From positions 1-22,218 of the forward strand of contig NZ_CALGFC010000064.1 in the NCBI RefSeq assembly GCF_937881195.1: 22,218 nt of DNA, written 5' to 3'. Positions within the stretch are counted from its first letter, which is position 1. Each line of letters begins with the position of its first letter. This document shows positions 6,668-15,138 of this stretch, in pieces. Source of the DNA: an uncultured Methanobrevibacter sp. (GTDB taxonomy: Archaea; Methanobacteriota; Methanobacteria; Methanobacteriales; Methanobacteriaceae). The position numbers were made by a program, and so were the translations under genes. The notes below the pieces were generated by a model that made no database searches, was not told the origin of the DNA, and was given only the letters and a program-made list of their open reading frames with translations.

Positions 6668-7819
6668 ATGACTAATATTTTCGATAATCTAGCTGATAAA
6701 GGTTCTGTTTTCAAAGATAAACAATATTTAGATCATAGATTTTTGCCTGATAATTTACCCCACAGAAAAGATCAGATTACTTCAATAGCTAAGTACTGGA
6801 TTGAAGCTTTAAATAATGTAACTCCATCAGATGTTACTATTTATGGGAAAACAGGAACTGGAAAAACAGCAGCAGCTAAATTTGCAATGAAACAACTAGA
6901 AGAAGCAGCTTCCAATAAAGAATTAAGAATAAGAACAGAATACATTCGATGCACCGATTACACGACTGAATATCAGGTTATTGCAAAACTTTGCCAGCAA
7001 ATGGGGAGAGATGTTCCTTATAGGGGATGGACTAAGGCAGAAGTTGTAAATACATTTAGAGATATTTTAAAATCTAATTTATATGGAAATAAAATGATTT
7101 TAATCGTTGTTTTAGATGAAATAGATATTCTTCTAAAAAATGACGGTGATGGGATTCTTTATACTTTAACAAGAACTGATAATGTATCAATATTATCCAT
7201 TAGTAATTATGTTGATTTCAAAAAATTTATTAAAAGTAGGGTTATGAGTAGTTTTAGAGATAGAGAAATCGTTTTTCCACCATATGGAGCCCAACAACTA
7301 GTAGATATTTTAGAAGAAAGGTCAAAGCTATCTTTTATTTCAGAAACACTAACTAATGATGTTATTCCTCTTTGTGCTGCTATGGCTGCTAAAGAAGAGG
7401 GAGATGCGAGATATGCATTGGATCTTTTAAGAACTGCTGGTGAAATAGCAGATGAAAAAGAATCTAAAATTGTTAGGGGGGAATATGTTAGAGAAGCAAA
7501 GGATAAAATTGAACATAATAAGATAACAGATCTTATCACTACTTTGCCTGCACAACAACAGAGAGTTTTAGAAGCAATTTTAAATTTAACTCAAGAAAAA
7601 GAAGAAATTACATCTGGTAAACTTTATGATACTTATAAAGAAGTTTCTAAGGGAGATACAGTTTCATATAGGAGAATATTTGATTTTATTAATGAACTTG
7701 AAATGCTTGGAATTATATCCACTAACACAATTTCAAGAGGTCGTGGTAGGGGAAGGACTAATATAATTTCTCTCCAATGTGATAATGATATCTTAGAAAA
7801 TGCACTGTATTCTATTTAA
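6668..7819 (+). CDS. cdc6: Origin recognition / replication initiator protein Orc1/Cdc6
   Basis: AAA+ ATPase that binds origin boxes, helps melt the origin and loads the MCM helicase. The 383 residues are of normal length. Walker A GKTGTGKT spans 60-67, Walker B LIVVLDEID spans 145-153, sensor 1 is around N180, and the sensor 2 motif GDARYALDLLR spans 245-255. A winged-helix DNA-binding domain fills the C-terminal 90 residues or so; its wing carries an arginine-glycine run, RGRGRGRT, at 357-364. GGTGAT three bases before the ATG makes the start firm. The neighbouring origin boxes match the mini-ORB bound by Methanothermobacter Cdc6-1, so this is the probable cognate initiator. cbiG follows 33 bases downstream on the same strand and may be co-transcribed. 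Confidence 0.96.
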   Translation: MTNIFDNLADKGSVFKDKQYLDHRFLPDNLPHRKDQITSIAKYWIEALNNVTPSDVTIYGKTGTGKTAAAKFAMKQLEEAASNKELRIRTEYIRCTDYTTEYQVIAKLCQQMGRDVPYRGWTKAEVVNTFRDILKSNLYGNKMILIVVLDEIDILLKNDGDGILYTLTRTDNVSILSISNYVDFKKFIKSRVMSSFRDREIVFPPYGAQQLVDILEERSKLSFISETLTNDVIPLCAAMAAKEEGDARYALDLLRTAGEIADEKESKIVRGEYVREAKDKIEHNKITDLITTLPAQQQRVLEAILNLTQEKEEITSGKLYDTYKEVSKGDTVSYRRIFDFINELEMLGIISTNTISRGRGRGRTNIISLQCDNDILENALYSI

Positions 7820-7852
7820 TATTTAGCTAAATTCTTCAATGAAGGATTAAAT

Positions 7853-9016
7853 ATGAAAATTGCAATATTATCCGTTTCAGAAAAAGGAAAAATACTTTCA
7901 TCTAAGTTGAAATCTTTATTATCAAAAGATCCTACTGTAATTTGGATTGATGCTTTCCATAAAAATGTTAAAGAGAATATTGATAATATTTTTATTGACA
8001 ATGTTAATAATCCAGTTAAATATGATGCTATTATTGGGATAATGGCTACAGGAATTCTTGTTAGATCTATAGCAAAAAATATTAAAAATAAAAAAATAGA
8101 TCCTGCAGTTTTAGCTATAGATGATAATGGTAACTTTACTATTAGTTTACTTTCAGGCCATCTTGGAAGAGCTAATGATTTAACATTAAAAATAGCTAAA
8201 TTAATAGATTCACAACCAGTTATAACAACAGCAACTGATATAAATAATAAAATTGGCATTGATTCTCTTTCAAATAAATATTATTGGGATATAATCAATA
8301 AAAATGAAATATTAAGTTTTAATAAAGCTATTTTAGATGAAAAAACAATTAAAATTTTTTTGAATATAAATAAACCCCATAATATAAACTATAAAAAGGA
8401 TATGCTCGATTTTTTTAAAAATAATGAAAGTAATACACTTGAAATCATTGACCTAAAAAACAAGGAAATGTCAATAAAAAGTGTTGATGAAAAATATATT
8501 TTATTCAAAAATAATAAAAATAAAGATTTTAACTTGAATATTATTAATTACAATGGTATTGATTTTAAAAAATCCGATTTTGATATTTTTGCATGCTTTG
8601 ATAAAAAGTATATTTTCTTTAAACAAAGAAAATTAATTGTTGGAATTGGCGCAAGAGCAAACATCGAAAATGAAAAAGTTTTAAATGGAATTAAAATAGC
8701 TATGAACAATTTAAATCTTCCAATTGAAAGAATTGATGGAATTGCTACTGCTGAAATTAAGTCTGATGAAAAAGGAATATTAGAAACTGCTAAAAAATTA
8801 AAAATACCTCTTAATATAGTATCTTTAGATGAAATAAGGGATTTAAACAATCCAATCATATCACATTCAGATTTTGTAAGAGAAAAATTTGATATTCCTG
8901 GAGTTGCAGAACCTTCTTCACTAATAGTAGCAAAAAAAGACAGTAATAGTTCAAAACTTATTCATAGGAAGATGGCGATTGATGGTGTTACAGTTGCAGT
9001 AGCTGTTTCGAAATAA
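7853..9016 (+). CDS. cbiG: Cobalt-precorrin 5A hydrolase CbiG
   Basis: Opens the delta-lactone of cobalt-precorrin 5A and releases acetaldehyde in the anaerobic corrinoid pathway. The 387-residue protein shows the CbiG N-terminal domain with GIMATGILVRSIA at 62-74 and SGHLGRAND at 101-109. A variable lysine- and asparagine-rich middle spans about 150-255. The C-terminal domain starts at LIVGIGAR (about 262), continues with IDGIATAEIKSDEKG and ends in MAIDGVTVAVA. It is somewhat longer than typical bacterial CbiG because of the middle part. AAGGAT precedes the ATG by five bases. It follows cdc6 by 33 bases, so expression may be linked to the initiator gene. An exact origin-box core lies inside the coding sequence at 8434-8444. 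Confidence 0.93.
   Translation: MKIAILSVSEKGKILSSKLKSLLSKDPTVIWIDAFHKNVKENIDNIFIDNVNNPVKYDAIIGIMATGILVRSIAKNIKNKKIDPAVLAIDDNGNFTISLLSGHLGRANDLTLKIAKLIDSQPVITTATDINNKIGIDSLSNKYYWDIINKNEILSFNKAILDEKTIKIFLNINKPHNINYKKDMLDFFKNNESNTLEIIDLKNKEMSIKSVDEKYILFKNNKNKDFNLNIINYNGIDFKKSDFDIFACFDKKYIFFKQRKLIVGIGARANIENEKVLNGIKIAMNNLNLPIERIDGIATAEIKSDEKGILETAKKLKIPLNIVSLDEIRDLNNPIISHSDFVREKFDIPGVAEPSSLIVAKKDSNSSKLIHRKMAIDGVTVAVAVSK
8434..8444 (+). promoter_or_regulatory. Origin-box core inside cbiG
   Basis: Exact TACACTTGAAA, continuing into TCATTG rather than the ACGTC tail. It encodes part of the variable middle of CbiG, so it may be a site or a coincidence. Confidence 0.4.
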
Positions 9017-9151
9017 ATTCAAAATTTTAAATAGTTTTTAAATTAACATTTTAAAATAATTGAAAGTATTCATAAATATCGATTATATTCATATTATTTT
9101 CAAAATTATAATATTTATTCATATATTTTAATAATTTTTTTATTTGAACCA

Positions 9152-10192
9152 TTAAAAATACCAACTTCTCATAATAAAATGACATTCTTGTTCTTTAAAG
9201 TAATCGATTTTGAATTTTTCAATATATTTTTCTTCTTCTTTTGGAATTCCAACTAAAACATGCTCATAATCTTCTAAGCTATTTTTATTAATTTTTGAAT
9301 GCATATAAAATATCATTGAACTTTCATTTTGAAAAATTTTGCTTAAATAATTATTTAAATTCACATATTCACTACTAATTTGGTTTTCATAGTTAGAATG
9401 ATCTTTTATATTATCCAATATCCAATAATTATCTTTATTCAAAGCACTTTCTTTAAATATAATGTAATAATTTTTCTCTTCAAATTCTTTTTTACTAATT
9501 TTAAATCCTTTACATATCCACAAGTATTTTTCACTATTAGAATGATTATTTTTATCAATATTTTCATGATTGCATAAAGGAGTATAATATTTTTGATTAT
9601 TATAATTTTGATTTGAATATAAATCACTTTCAAAGTTGATTTTATCTTTGATTAATATACTAGATATAGCTAAATAACTATAAAAATCACATTTAACTGT
9701 TCTATTTACTGATATTACATTTGAGGAATTTTCAAAATTTTTTGATTCAATACCTATCATAATCGGATTGAGATTAGTGTTAATTGGATAAACTGTAATA
9801 GAACTTTTTATTTTATTTTTAAATAATTTTTCTGTAATTAAATTTTCATATTCTCCATTTTTTAGTATTTGAATCTTTTTAAATGAAATTCTATTTGGAT
9901 AAAATTTATTAAGATTATTTTCATCATTATTTTCAATACTTAAACCAGGATTAACAATACCAAAATCATATAATTTTTCCCAGTTTTTTGGTGTTCCAGG
10001 ACTATTAATTAAAATATCCACTACTTCATTAGTTAATCTTTCAATTTCGGCTGTTTCTAATGAATTTACAAGTCTATCATTTGAACTATTTATAATGTTT
10101 GCAATAATTCCAAAAACTAAAATTAAAAAAAAGAAGGTTATTATAATATCAGTAGAGAATGTAATTCCTTTTGAATCTTTAAAAATTTTCAT
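9152..10192 (-). CDS. Pilin-like secreted or membrane-anchored protein
   Basis: A 346-residue protein with a type IV pilin-like N-terminus. After SKG (residues 7-9) comes a polar-starting hydrophobic helix, ITFSTDIIITFFFLILVFGI, resembling archaeal class III signal peptides processed after KG. The motif PGTPKNW at 65-71, followed by NPGLS about ten residues on, is, as I recall, common in archaeal pilin-like proteins. The rest is rich in Asn, Lys and Tyr and has three cysteines in its central and C-terminal parts plus a few N-glycosylation sequons. The start overlaps the upstream gene's stop by four bases (ATGA), so translation is probably coupled. No assembly ATPase or platform gene is in the window. 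Exact function unknown. Confidence 0.8.
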   Translation of the reverse strand: MKIFKDSKGITFSTDIIITFFFLILVFGIIANIINSSNDRLVNSLETAEIERLTNEVVDILINSPGTPKNWEKLYDFGIVNPGLSIENNDENNLNKFYPNRISFKKIQILKNGEYENLITEKLFKNKIKSSITVYPINTNLNPIMIGIESKNFENSSNVISVNRTVKCDFYSYLAISSILIKDKINFESDLYSNQNYNNQKYYTPLCNHENIDKNNHSNSEKYLWICKGFKISKKEFEEKNYYIIFKESALNKDNYWILDNIKDHSNYENQISSEYVNLNNYLSKIFQNESSMIFYMHSKINKNSLEDYEHVLVGIPKEEEKYIEKFKIDYFKEQECHFIMRSWYF

Positions 10193-11220
10193 ATTATCCC
10201 ATATTTTTCTTTATGAGAGTCATCTATAAATAATATTTCAGATAAATCACCTTCTTTATAGAATTCAATCATACTTCCAGGGTAATGATCTTTGAAAATA
10301 ACATGATCTGATCCACAAATTGATTTTTGACTCATATTTCCAAAAAAGTTTTTAGGTTGAGGGACTATAAAAACTTCTAATCCATAATGAGGACATCCAC
10401 CTTTTCCTTCTAAACGACATAAATAACAGCTACCATCTGCACTTTCATGAAAATACCCATTATCAATACAATTTTTCAAACAATATCCTTTCCCATGATT
10501 TTCATAAGGATCATATATGCATTTTTTTATTATTAGAGGGCTTGTAGCATTTTCATACATTTCACCATTTAATAGATTATTTTCATTCATATAATACACT
10601 AATGAATCTTTATAGCTAATTTTTGTCCCATTTTCAATCAATGTAGGATGTTCTCTACACATTAAAAAGGGAAGTGGATCTTTAAAACCTTCGATTGAAA
10701 TTGAACTTTCAACTAAATTATCATATGTTTCTTTTCCTTTTTTTCCACTAACAAGGACTTTAACATTTAGATAGAATGGGCTTTCTCCATTGCTAATACT
10801 CAAAACTTCATTTTGAATAGTTATTCCATTATTTATTTTATAAATTTCCACATATTTATCTAACTTTTTTTGAAGTTTATCTTTAATTATTTCTCTACTA
10901 TTATAACAAGGGCTCTTACTATGTATAACTTCATCAGATACTTCTTGAATTGTTTCTTTAGATAAAATTTCAATGTTCTTGTTGTGATTTTGGATTATAT
11001 AGTTAAAAGAATTTGAATCTTTTGAATCACTAACAATGTTTTGATAAGACATAGTAAAGTTTAAAAGCAATATTCCTATTATCACAAAATAAAATACATA
11101 TAAAACAGATAAACCTGTAAAAATAGCTCCTTTTTCACAATTAAATTTATTTTTTTTAAATTTTAGACCAAAATAAATATTTAATCTTCCAATGTTATTC
11201 ATTGATTTTTTAAATTCCAT
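10189..11220 (-). CDS. Cysteine-rich pilin-like protein, partner of the next gene
   Basis: A 343-residue protein with a basic N-terminus, then CEKG (28-31) followed by a hydrophobic segment (AIFTGLSVLYVFYFVIIGIL), again like a class III prepilin. The predicted extracellular part contains SISIEGFKDPLPF (173-185), a type of segment seen in archaeal pilin-like proteins. A cysteine cluster lies between 234 and 276 (C234, C247, C251, C265, C268, C276), with further cysteines at 105, 188 and 302. Two C-x2-3-C pairs could bind metal or form disulfides. The stop overlaps the start of the next gene by four bases, so the two very likely act together. The weak AAGG before the ATG leaves the start slightly open; a second Met is at residue 7. 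Confidence 0.78.
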   Translation of the reverse strand: MEFKKSMNNIGRLNIYFGLKFKKNKFNCEKGAIFTGLSVLYVFYFVIIGILLLNFTMSYQNIVSDSKDSNSFNYIIQNHNKNIEILSKETIQEVSDEVIHSKSPCYNSREIIKDKLQKKLDKYVEIYKINNGITIQNEVLSISNGESPFYLNVKVLVSGKKGKETYDNLVESSISIEGFKDPLPFLMCREHPTLIENGTKISYKDSLVYYMNENNLLNGEMYENATSPLIIKKCIYDPYENHGKGYCLKNCIDNGYFHESADGSCYLCRLEGKGGCPHYGLEVFIVPQPKNFFGNMSQKSICGSDHVIFKDHYPGSMIEFYKEGDLSEILFIDDSHKEKYGII

Positions 11221-11370
11221 GAAAAACCTTATATTTCTAGATATATAAGTATATTACTTTATAATGAATTTAAAATTAATTTAATCCTTTAATAATTCCT
11301 TTATTTTGTAAAATTGATTTAAATTAGAATATTTATTTATAATAAAGAATAATGATTTATTGTTAGAAAA

Positions 11371-11482
11371 ATACTATTTGAAAAAATATAAAAATAGAAA
11401 TATTATTTGAAAAAATATGAAAATAGAAATATTATTTGAAAAAAATATAAAAATAGAAATATTATTTGAAAAAATATGAAAT
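11371..11482. repeat. Tandem repeat, 29-30 bp period, nearly four copies
   Basis: Copies begin at 11371, 11400, 11429 and 11459. They share ATATTATTTGAAAAAATAT followed by AAAATAGAA and differ by single bases; the third has one extra A. The array lies about 40 bases left of the distal origin box. Confidence 0.88.
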
Positions 11483-11520
11483 ATAAAATATTTTGAAACA
11501 TATAATTTAAGGTTAAAATA

Positions 11521-11540
11521 TTACACTTGAAATAAATGTC
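11521..11540 (+). promoter_or_regulatory. Distal origin recognition box, near-full form
   Basis: TTACACTTGAAATAAATGTC differs by one base from the best origin box at 4862. It lies 3.7 kb right of the cdc6 stop and about 5.4 kb from the nearest box inside the origin. Its conserved tail argues against chance. Confidence 0.65.
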
Positions 11541-11626
11541 AAAGACTTTTTTTATTAAAAATTTTTTATATATTTATAAAAATAAAAAATTAGCAGATTT
11601 TAAGTTTTATAACACTAATTATGTAT

Positions 11627-12973
11627 TTATAATAGACTTAAAATCATAATTGAAATTGAAATTAAGGTCAATGAAGATAATGAATCTGTTAAACTTGTTG
11701 AAATTGGAATTACAATATTGTCTGGATCTAAACCATTTTTATATGATACTGAAGAGATTAAATATACTATGAAAAGCATAATACTGATTAAAATTATTCC
11801 TGAAATTGTACTTATGCTTATAATGGGCAAAAAACTTAAACCGGGCATATTAAGGAGTCTTGAAGATAATTCTGCTAAAAATCCAATGATTGGGTATATT
11901 ATAATGACTAAAAAAATTATTATTGAAAAATTTCTAATTGTTACTTTTTCTGGTTTTAAAACAGGATTTATCAAACCTGCATGAAGTGAAGAGGAAAGCC
12001 TTGCTCCTAGAATACTTACAAGATTTCCACTTTCACCAGAGAAAAGTGGAACTAGAGTTAGAAGACTAGGGTTTTTAAGAAGTGTATTAATTGAATTGTT
12101 TAAAAAACTTCCAGCTGTAACTCCTAAAAATGAACAAATAAGTAAAACAGGGGTGGATTGTTTTATAATTTTTTTCATTTCTCCACCTGCTTTTATTCCA
12201 TATATAAACCCTAAAATAGCAATAAAAATCACAAATATAAATACTACATTTTTCAAAATCACACTTGATAAAAATGAAACTGAAATTATAGCTAGTATAA
12301 TGGCAGGAAGTGTGAATAAATCTCCAAAAGCAGCTATAATAGGAGTAGATATATTATCTGGATCCCAACCATTTTCAAAGCTTTTAAGTGATATTAACAT
12401 TGTCAATGGCAACATTATTACACTTGAAATAATTCCTGCAAATATTGAAATTAGTGTAAAATCAATTAAACTTATGCTTTCAAATCTAAATAATATACAT
12501 ATTCCTTTAGCTAAAAAAGCTAAAAAAATAGATAGTATAATGGTTAAAATGAGAGAAGATAATATATTCTCTGATAAAATTTTAGAACGTTTAAATTCAG
12601 GAGATAATAAACCTATATGTAGATTTGTTGCTAATCTTGATCCAAGAGCTCCAAATATGTTTCCTCTCATTCCAATAGCTCCAGGAATAATGACTAGAAG
12701 ACCAGGAAAAGCAGTTAAGAAATCTGTCATATTTCCAAGAATTATTCCTGCAAATAAATCACCGATAGCACATATTAAAAGAGCAGTAAATGCTTCTCCT
12801 AACACATTTTTTGTTTCTTTAAAAAAATGCTTAAATCTACTACCAATTAAGTAGGGAATGGATAATAAATAATTTATTTTTTTATATATAAAAATGAATA
12901 AGCTGACTATGAATGATATTATTGTTGAAAATATTTGGCGAATCATCTTCAATAGAAGCTTTGCTTTCTTCAT
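11627..12973 (-). CDS. Divalent cation transporter, duplicated MgtE membrane domain
   Basis: A 448-residue polytopic membrane protein made of two MgtE-type channel modules in one chain, the architecture of SLC41-like proteins, without the cytosolic N domain and CBS domains of bacterial MgtE. Module 1 has GMRGNIFGALGSRL at 101-114 and NGWDPDN at 201-207. Module 2 has GESGNLVSILGARL at 313-326 and NGLDPDN at 413-419. Mg2+ or another divalent cation is the likely substrate. The start is placed at the ATG because GGTGAT lies four bases before it; an in-frame GTG nine bases upstream overlaps that motif. The upstream gene on the same strand encodes a PhoU/RCK_C protein, a plausible regulator. An exact origin-box core lies inside the gene. 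Confidence 0.88.
   Translation of the reverse strand: MKKAKLLLKMIRQIFSTIISFIVSLFIFIYKKINYLLSIPYLIGSRFKHFFKETKNVLGEAFTALLICAIGDLFAGIILGNMTDFLTAFPGLLVIIPGAIGMRGNIFGALGSRLATNLHIGLLSPEFKRSKILSENILSSLILTIILSIFLAFLAKGICILFRFESISLIDFTLISIFAGIISSVIMLPLTMLISLKSFENGWDPDNISTPIIAAFGDLFTLPAIILAIISVSFLSSVILKNVVFIFVIFIAILGFIYGIKAGGEMKKIIKQSTPVLLICSFLGVTAGSFLNNSINTLLKNPSLLTLVPLFSGESGNLVSILGARLSSSLHAGLINPVLKPEKVTIRNFSIIIFLVIIIYPIIGFLAELSSRLLNMPGLSFLPIISISTISGIILISIMLFIVYLISSVSYKNGLDPDNIVIPISTSLTDSLSSLTLISISIMILSLL
12419..12429 (+). promoter_or_regulatory. Origin-box core inside the MgtE-like gene
   Basis: Exact TACACTTGAAA, continuing as TAATTCC. It keeps the TA after the core but not the ACGTC tail. It may be a weak site or chance. 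Confidence 0.4.
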
Positions 12974-13209
12974 AAATATCACCTACAAACATAATATCAA
13001 CTTTTAATGAACATTTTAGTAATTTTATATACTTAAATACTATTTTTATATTTTATTCTTTATATTATTATTCAATATTCAATATAATTTTAATATTTAA
13101 TTTTATTCCTTGATTTAAATATTAAAGAAGTATTTAATTTTTAATTTAAATAATTAATTTTTATAAATAATTAATTTTTATATTTCTATTTAATTATAGA
13201 ATCATAGAA

Positions 13210-13830
13210 TCAATCTTCCGATTGGGATTGACCTTCTTCATCAACTAAATTGGATATTTCGTCGAAATCAATTTCACAATTGGCTAATTTTTTAAGGAGT
13301 TCTGATCCCATTTCAGTACCTTTAGCAATTAAAGCATCCCCTGCTCTTATAATAGTATGTTTATCTGGCCCATAAATCCATGTTTCATCCCTTCTAATCG
13401 CGATTACAATCATACCTGTTCTATTAGCTAATACTAATTCACCAAGTGATTTATCAGTTAATTCTGATTCTTTTTCAACAGTAACACTAATAATTAGCTC
13501 TTCAGCCTCTTCCATAACCATTTTAAATACTGGGTGTGGTTTTATTCCTTTAATAACAATGTCTGCTAAATCTTTAGCTGCATTAGCTATACTTTCAGCA
13601 GCTTCAGCTATTTCAATTAATGCAGTTAATTTTTCAGCATCTTCAACAGAACGAGCAGCTACAAGGGATTGTTTTTTTATTTCATAATTTAAACTATTAA
13701 CTTTATTTTCAAGTTTTAAAACTTCACTTGCGGCATCTTTACTATTAAAGAGTACAGCTGAATAGGCCAAATCCACCATTAACTCAGATAAATTTTTCAT
13801 TTCTATTAAAATATCCTTTATACTAGCCAT
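13210..13830 (-). CDS. PhoU / RCK_C (TrkA-C) domain regulatory protein
   Basis: A 206-residue soluble protein. Residues 1 to about 105 form a PhoU-like helical bundle rich in Ala, Glu and Lys (LAYSAVLFNSKDAASEVLKLE; ESIANAAKDLADIV). Residues about 108-190 form an RCK_C/TrkA-C domain (ELTDKSLGELVLANRTGMIVIAI; IIRAGDALIAKGT), a ligand-binding unit of potassium and other ion transport regulators. The C-terminus is acidic. It precedes the MgtE-like transporter on the same strand by 236 bases, so it probably controls that transporter; this is inferred from domains and position. The start ATG follows AAAGGATGG. The ligand is unknown. Confidence 0.88.
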   Translation of the reverse strand: MASIKDILIEMKNLSELMVDLAYSAVLFNSKDAASEVLKLENKVNSLNYEIKKQSLVAARSVEDAEKLTALIEIAEAAESIANAAKDLADIVIKGIKPHPVFKMVMEEAEELIISVTVEKESELTDKSLGELVLANRTGMIVIAIRRDETWIYGPDKHTIIRAGDALIAKGTEMGSELLKKLANCEIDFDEISNLVDEEGQSQSED

Positions 13831-13872
13831 GTTTCCATCCTTTATTATTTATTTTTGAATGTTTTTTCAATT

Positions 13873-13953
13873 GTTTTTAGGTTTATTTATATTTTTAGGT
13901 TTATTTCTATTTTTTAGGTTTATTTCTATGTTATAGGCTTACTTCTATCTTGG
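13873..13953. repeat. Degenerate tandem repeat, 18-19 bp period
   Basis: Four copies of TTTTTAGGTTTATTTCTAT-like units, with TAGG at 13878, 13896, 13915 and 13934, the last diverged. The array fills the gap between the cbiH stop and the PhoU/RCK_C gene. On the minus strand it is A-rich leader DNA, so the PhoU/RCK_C promoter may lie within it. Confidence 0.75.
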
Positions 13954-13955
13954 AT

Positions 13956-15074
13956 TTATTCTTTTTGTATTTTGTTTTTATTTTCTAATATACAATGTCT
14001 TCTTAATTTTAATAATTCTTTCTTTTTTGATTTTAAATCATCAACATCTTCTAATATATTAATTAATCCTTTTCTAATACATTGAACAGTATTTTTTTCG
14101 TGAATCCATTCACAGTCTTCACAACTCCAAACACCTTTATTTTTTATCCATTTTCCCCCAGTTGATCCATCGCCACAAGGATAAAAAGGACAGTAGCAAA
14201 AATCACAATATTGTGAACCATTTTCACATTCATGGCATGGATAATATTCACATTCAGTATTAGGTCCGATTGGGGATGTTCCTTTTAAATATTTTTCATA
14301 GAAATCTTCTGAAAGCGGATGAATTTGAGATTTAATAACATAACCTCTTGGAGTAATCATATATCCATCTTGAACATATGTTAAAGAATTTCCCACAATT
14401 AATATTGTGGACATATTGATATTATCTTCATTTAATTCTTCAAGAGTGACTATGCTTGTTTTACTACTTATTTCATCATTATAATCACTTTCACTACTAT
14501 CAACAATTCCAATTAATGTTTTAGGATCTTTCGTTTCATCTAATATTTTTTTAAATATTTTAAAAGGTTTTTTCCGAGTTTTACTAATTGGATTATATAT
14601 TGCCATTATTAAATCTGCTTTAGATGCATATTCTATTTTTTTTTCTATTTCAGTTAATGGTGTTAATATATCACTTAAACTTATAACTGCAAAGTCGTGT
14701 AGTGGAGCTCCAAGGAGAGAAGATGCAAAATTAACCGCACTAACACCAGGAAAAATCTCAATATCTTTTTGAGGATCAAAATCATTATACTTACTAATAA
14801 GTTGAAACATCAAATTAGCCATTCCATAAACACCAGGATCCCCAGAACTAATTAATGCTACCTTTTTTCCTTCTAAACTTTTCTTTATAGCAAGTTCTCC
14901 TCTAGAAATTTCATCTCCCATACCTTTTTTAATTATTTCTTTATCCTTAATTAAATCATTAATTGAATCAACATATTTTTTGTAACCAATAACGACATCT
15001 GACTCTTCTAATGTTTTAAGAGCTGAAATTGTAATATTGCTTTTATTGGACCCAATACCAATTATATTAATCAT
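13956..15074 (-). CDS. cbiH: Cobalt-precorrin C17-methyltransferase CbiH with Cys-rich C-terminal domain
   Basis: Catalyses C17 methylation and ring contraction of cobalt-factor III in anaerobic corrinoid synthesis. Residues 1 to about 245 are a tetrapyrrole methyltransferase: GIGSN at 6-10, the SAM-site loop SSGDPGVYGMA at 76-86, FPGVSAVNFASSLLGAPLHDF at 108-128 and YNPISKTR at 160-167. Residues 270-335 form a cysteine-rich domain with ten cysteines (275, 280, 283, 290, 293, 295, 300, 318, 321, 332), matching what I know as the small Cys-rich domain of corrinoid genes (zf-like, PF04071). It probably binds a metal or an iron-sulfur cluster. The last 30 residues are lysine-rich. At 372 residues it is over 100 longer than plain CbiH. 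GGTGAA lies three bases before the ATG. The secreted-protein gene ends 64 bases upstream. Confidence 0.93.
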   Translation of the reverse strand: MINIIGIGSNKSNITISALKTLEESDVVIGYKKYVDSINDLIKDKEIIKKGMGDEISRGELAIKKSLEGKKVALISSGDPGVYGMANLMFQLISKYNDFDPQKDIEIFPGVSAVNFASSLLGAPLHDFAVISLSDILTPLTEIEKKIEYASKADLIMAIYNPISKTRKKPFKIFKKILDETKDPKTLIGIVDSSESDYNDEISSKTSIVTLEELNEDNINMSTILIVGNSLTYVQDGYMITPRGYVIKSQIHPLSEDFYEKYLKGTSPIGPNTECEYYPCHECENGSQYCDFCYCPFYPCGDGSTGGKWIKNKGVWSCEDCEWIHEKNTVQCIRKGLINILEDVDDLKSKKKELLKLRRHCILENKNKIQKE

Positions 15075-15138
15075 TATTTCACCATATACAGATTTTTTAT
15101 ATTTTAGCTTGTTTTTTAGATATTGGTATTATTTAAAT

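Larger units (their letters stand above)
11221..11626. other. Intergenic region with tandem repeat and distal origin box
   Basis: About 400 bases upstream of the pilin-like pair and downstream of the transporter, both on the minus strand. It holds the 29-base tandem repeat and a near-complete origin box, both listed separately. No reading frame worth calling was seen. The promoter of the pilin-like pair should lie just right of 11220. Confidence 0.6.

Noticed and set aside
7816..8259. 147-residue open frame on the minus strand
   Set aside because: Antisense to cbiG; its hydrophobic translation is an artefact of the opposite strand and has no ribosome binding site.
12096..12854. 252-residue open frame on the plus strand
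   Set aside because: It lies wholly opposite the MgtE-like gene, whose motifs are clear. The frame is an antisense shadow.
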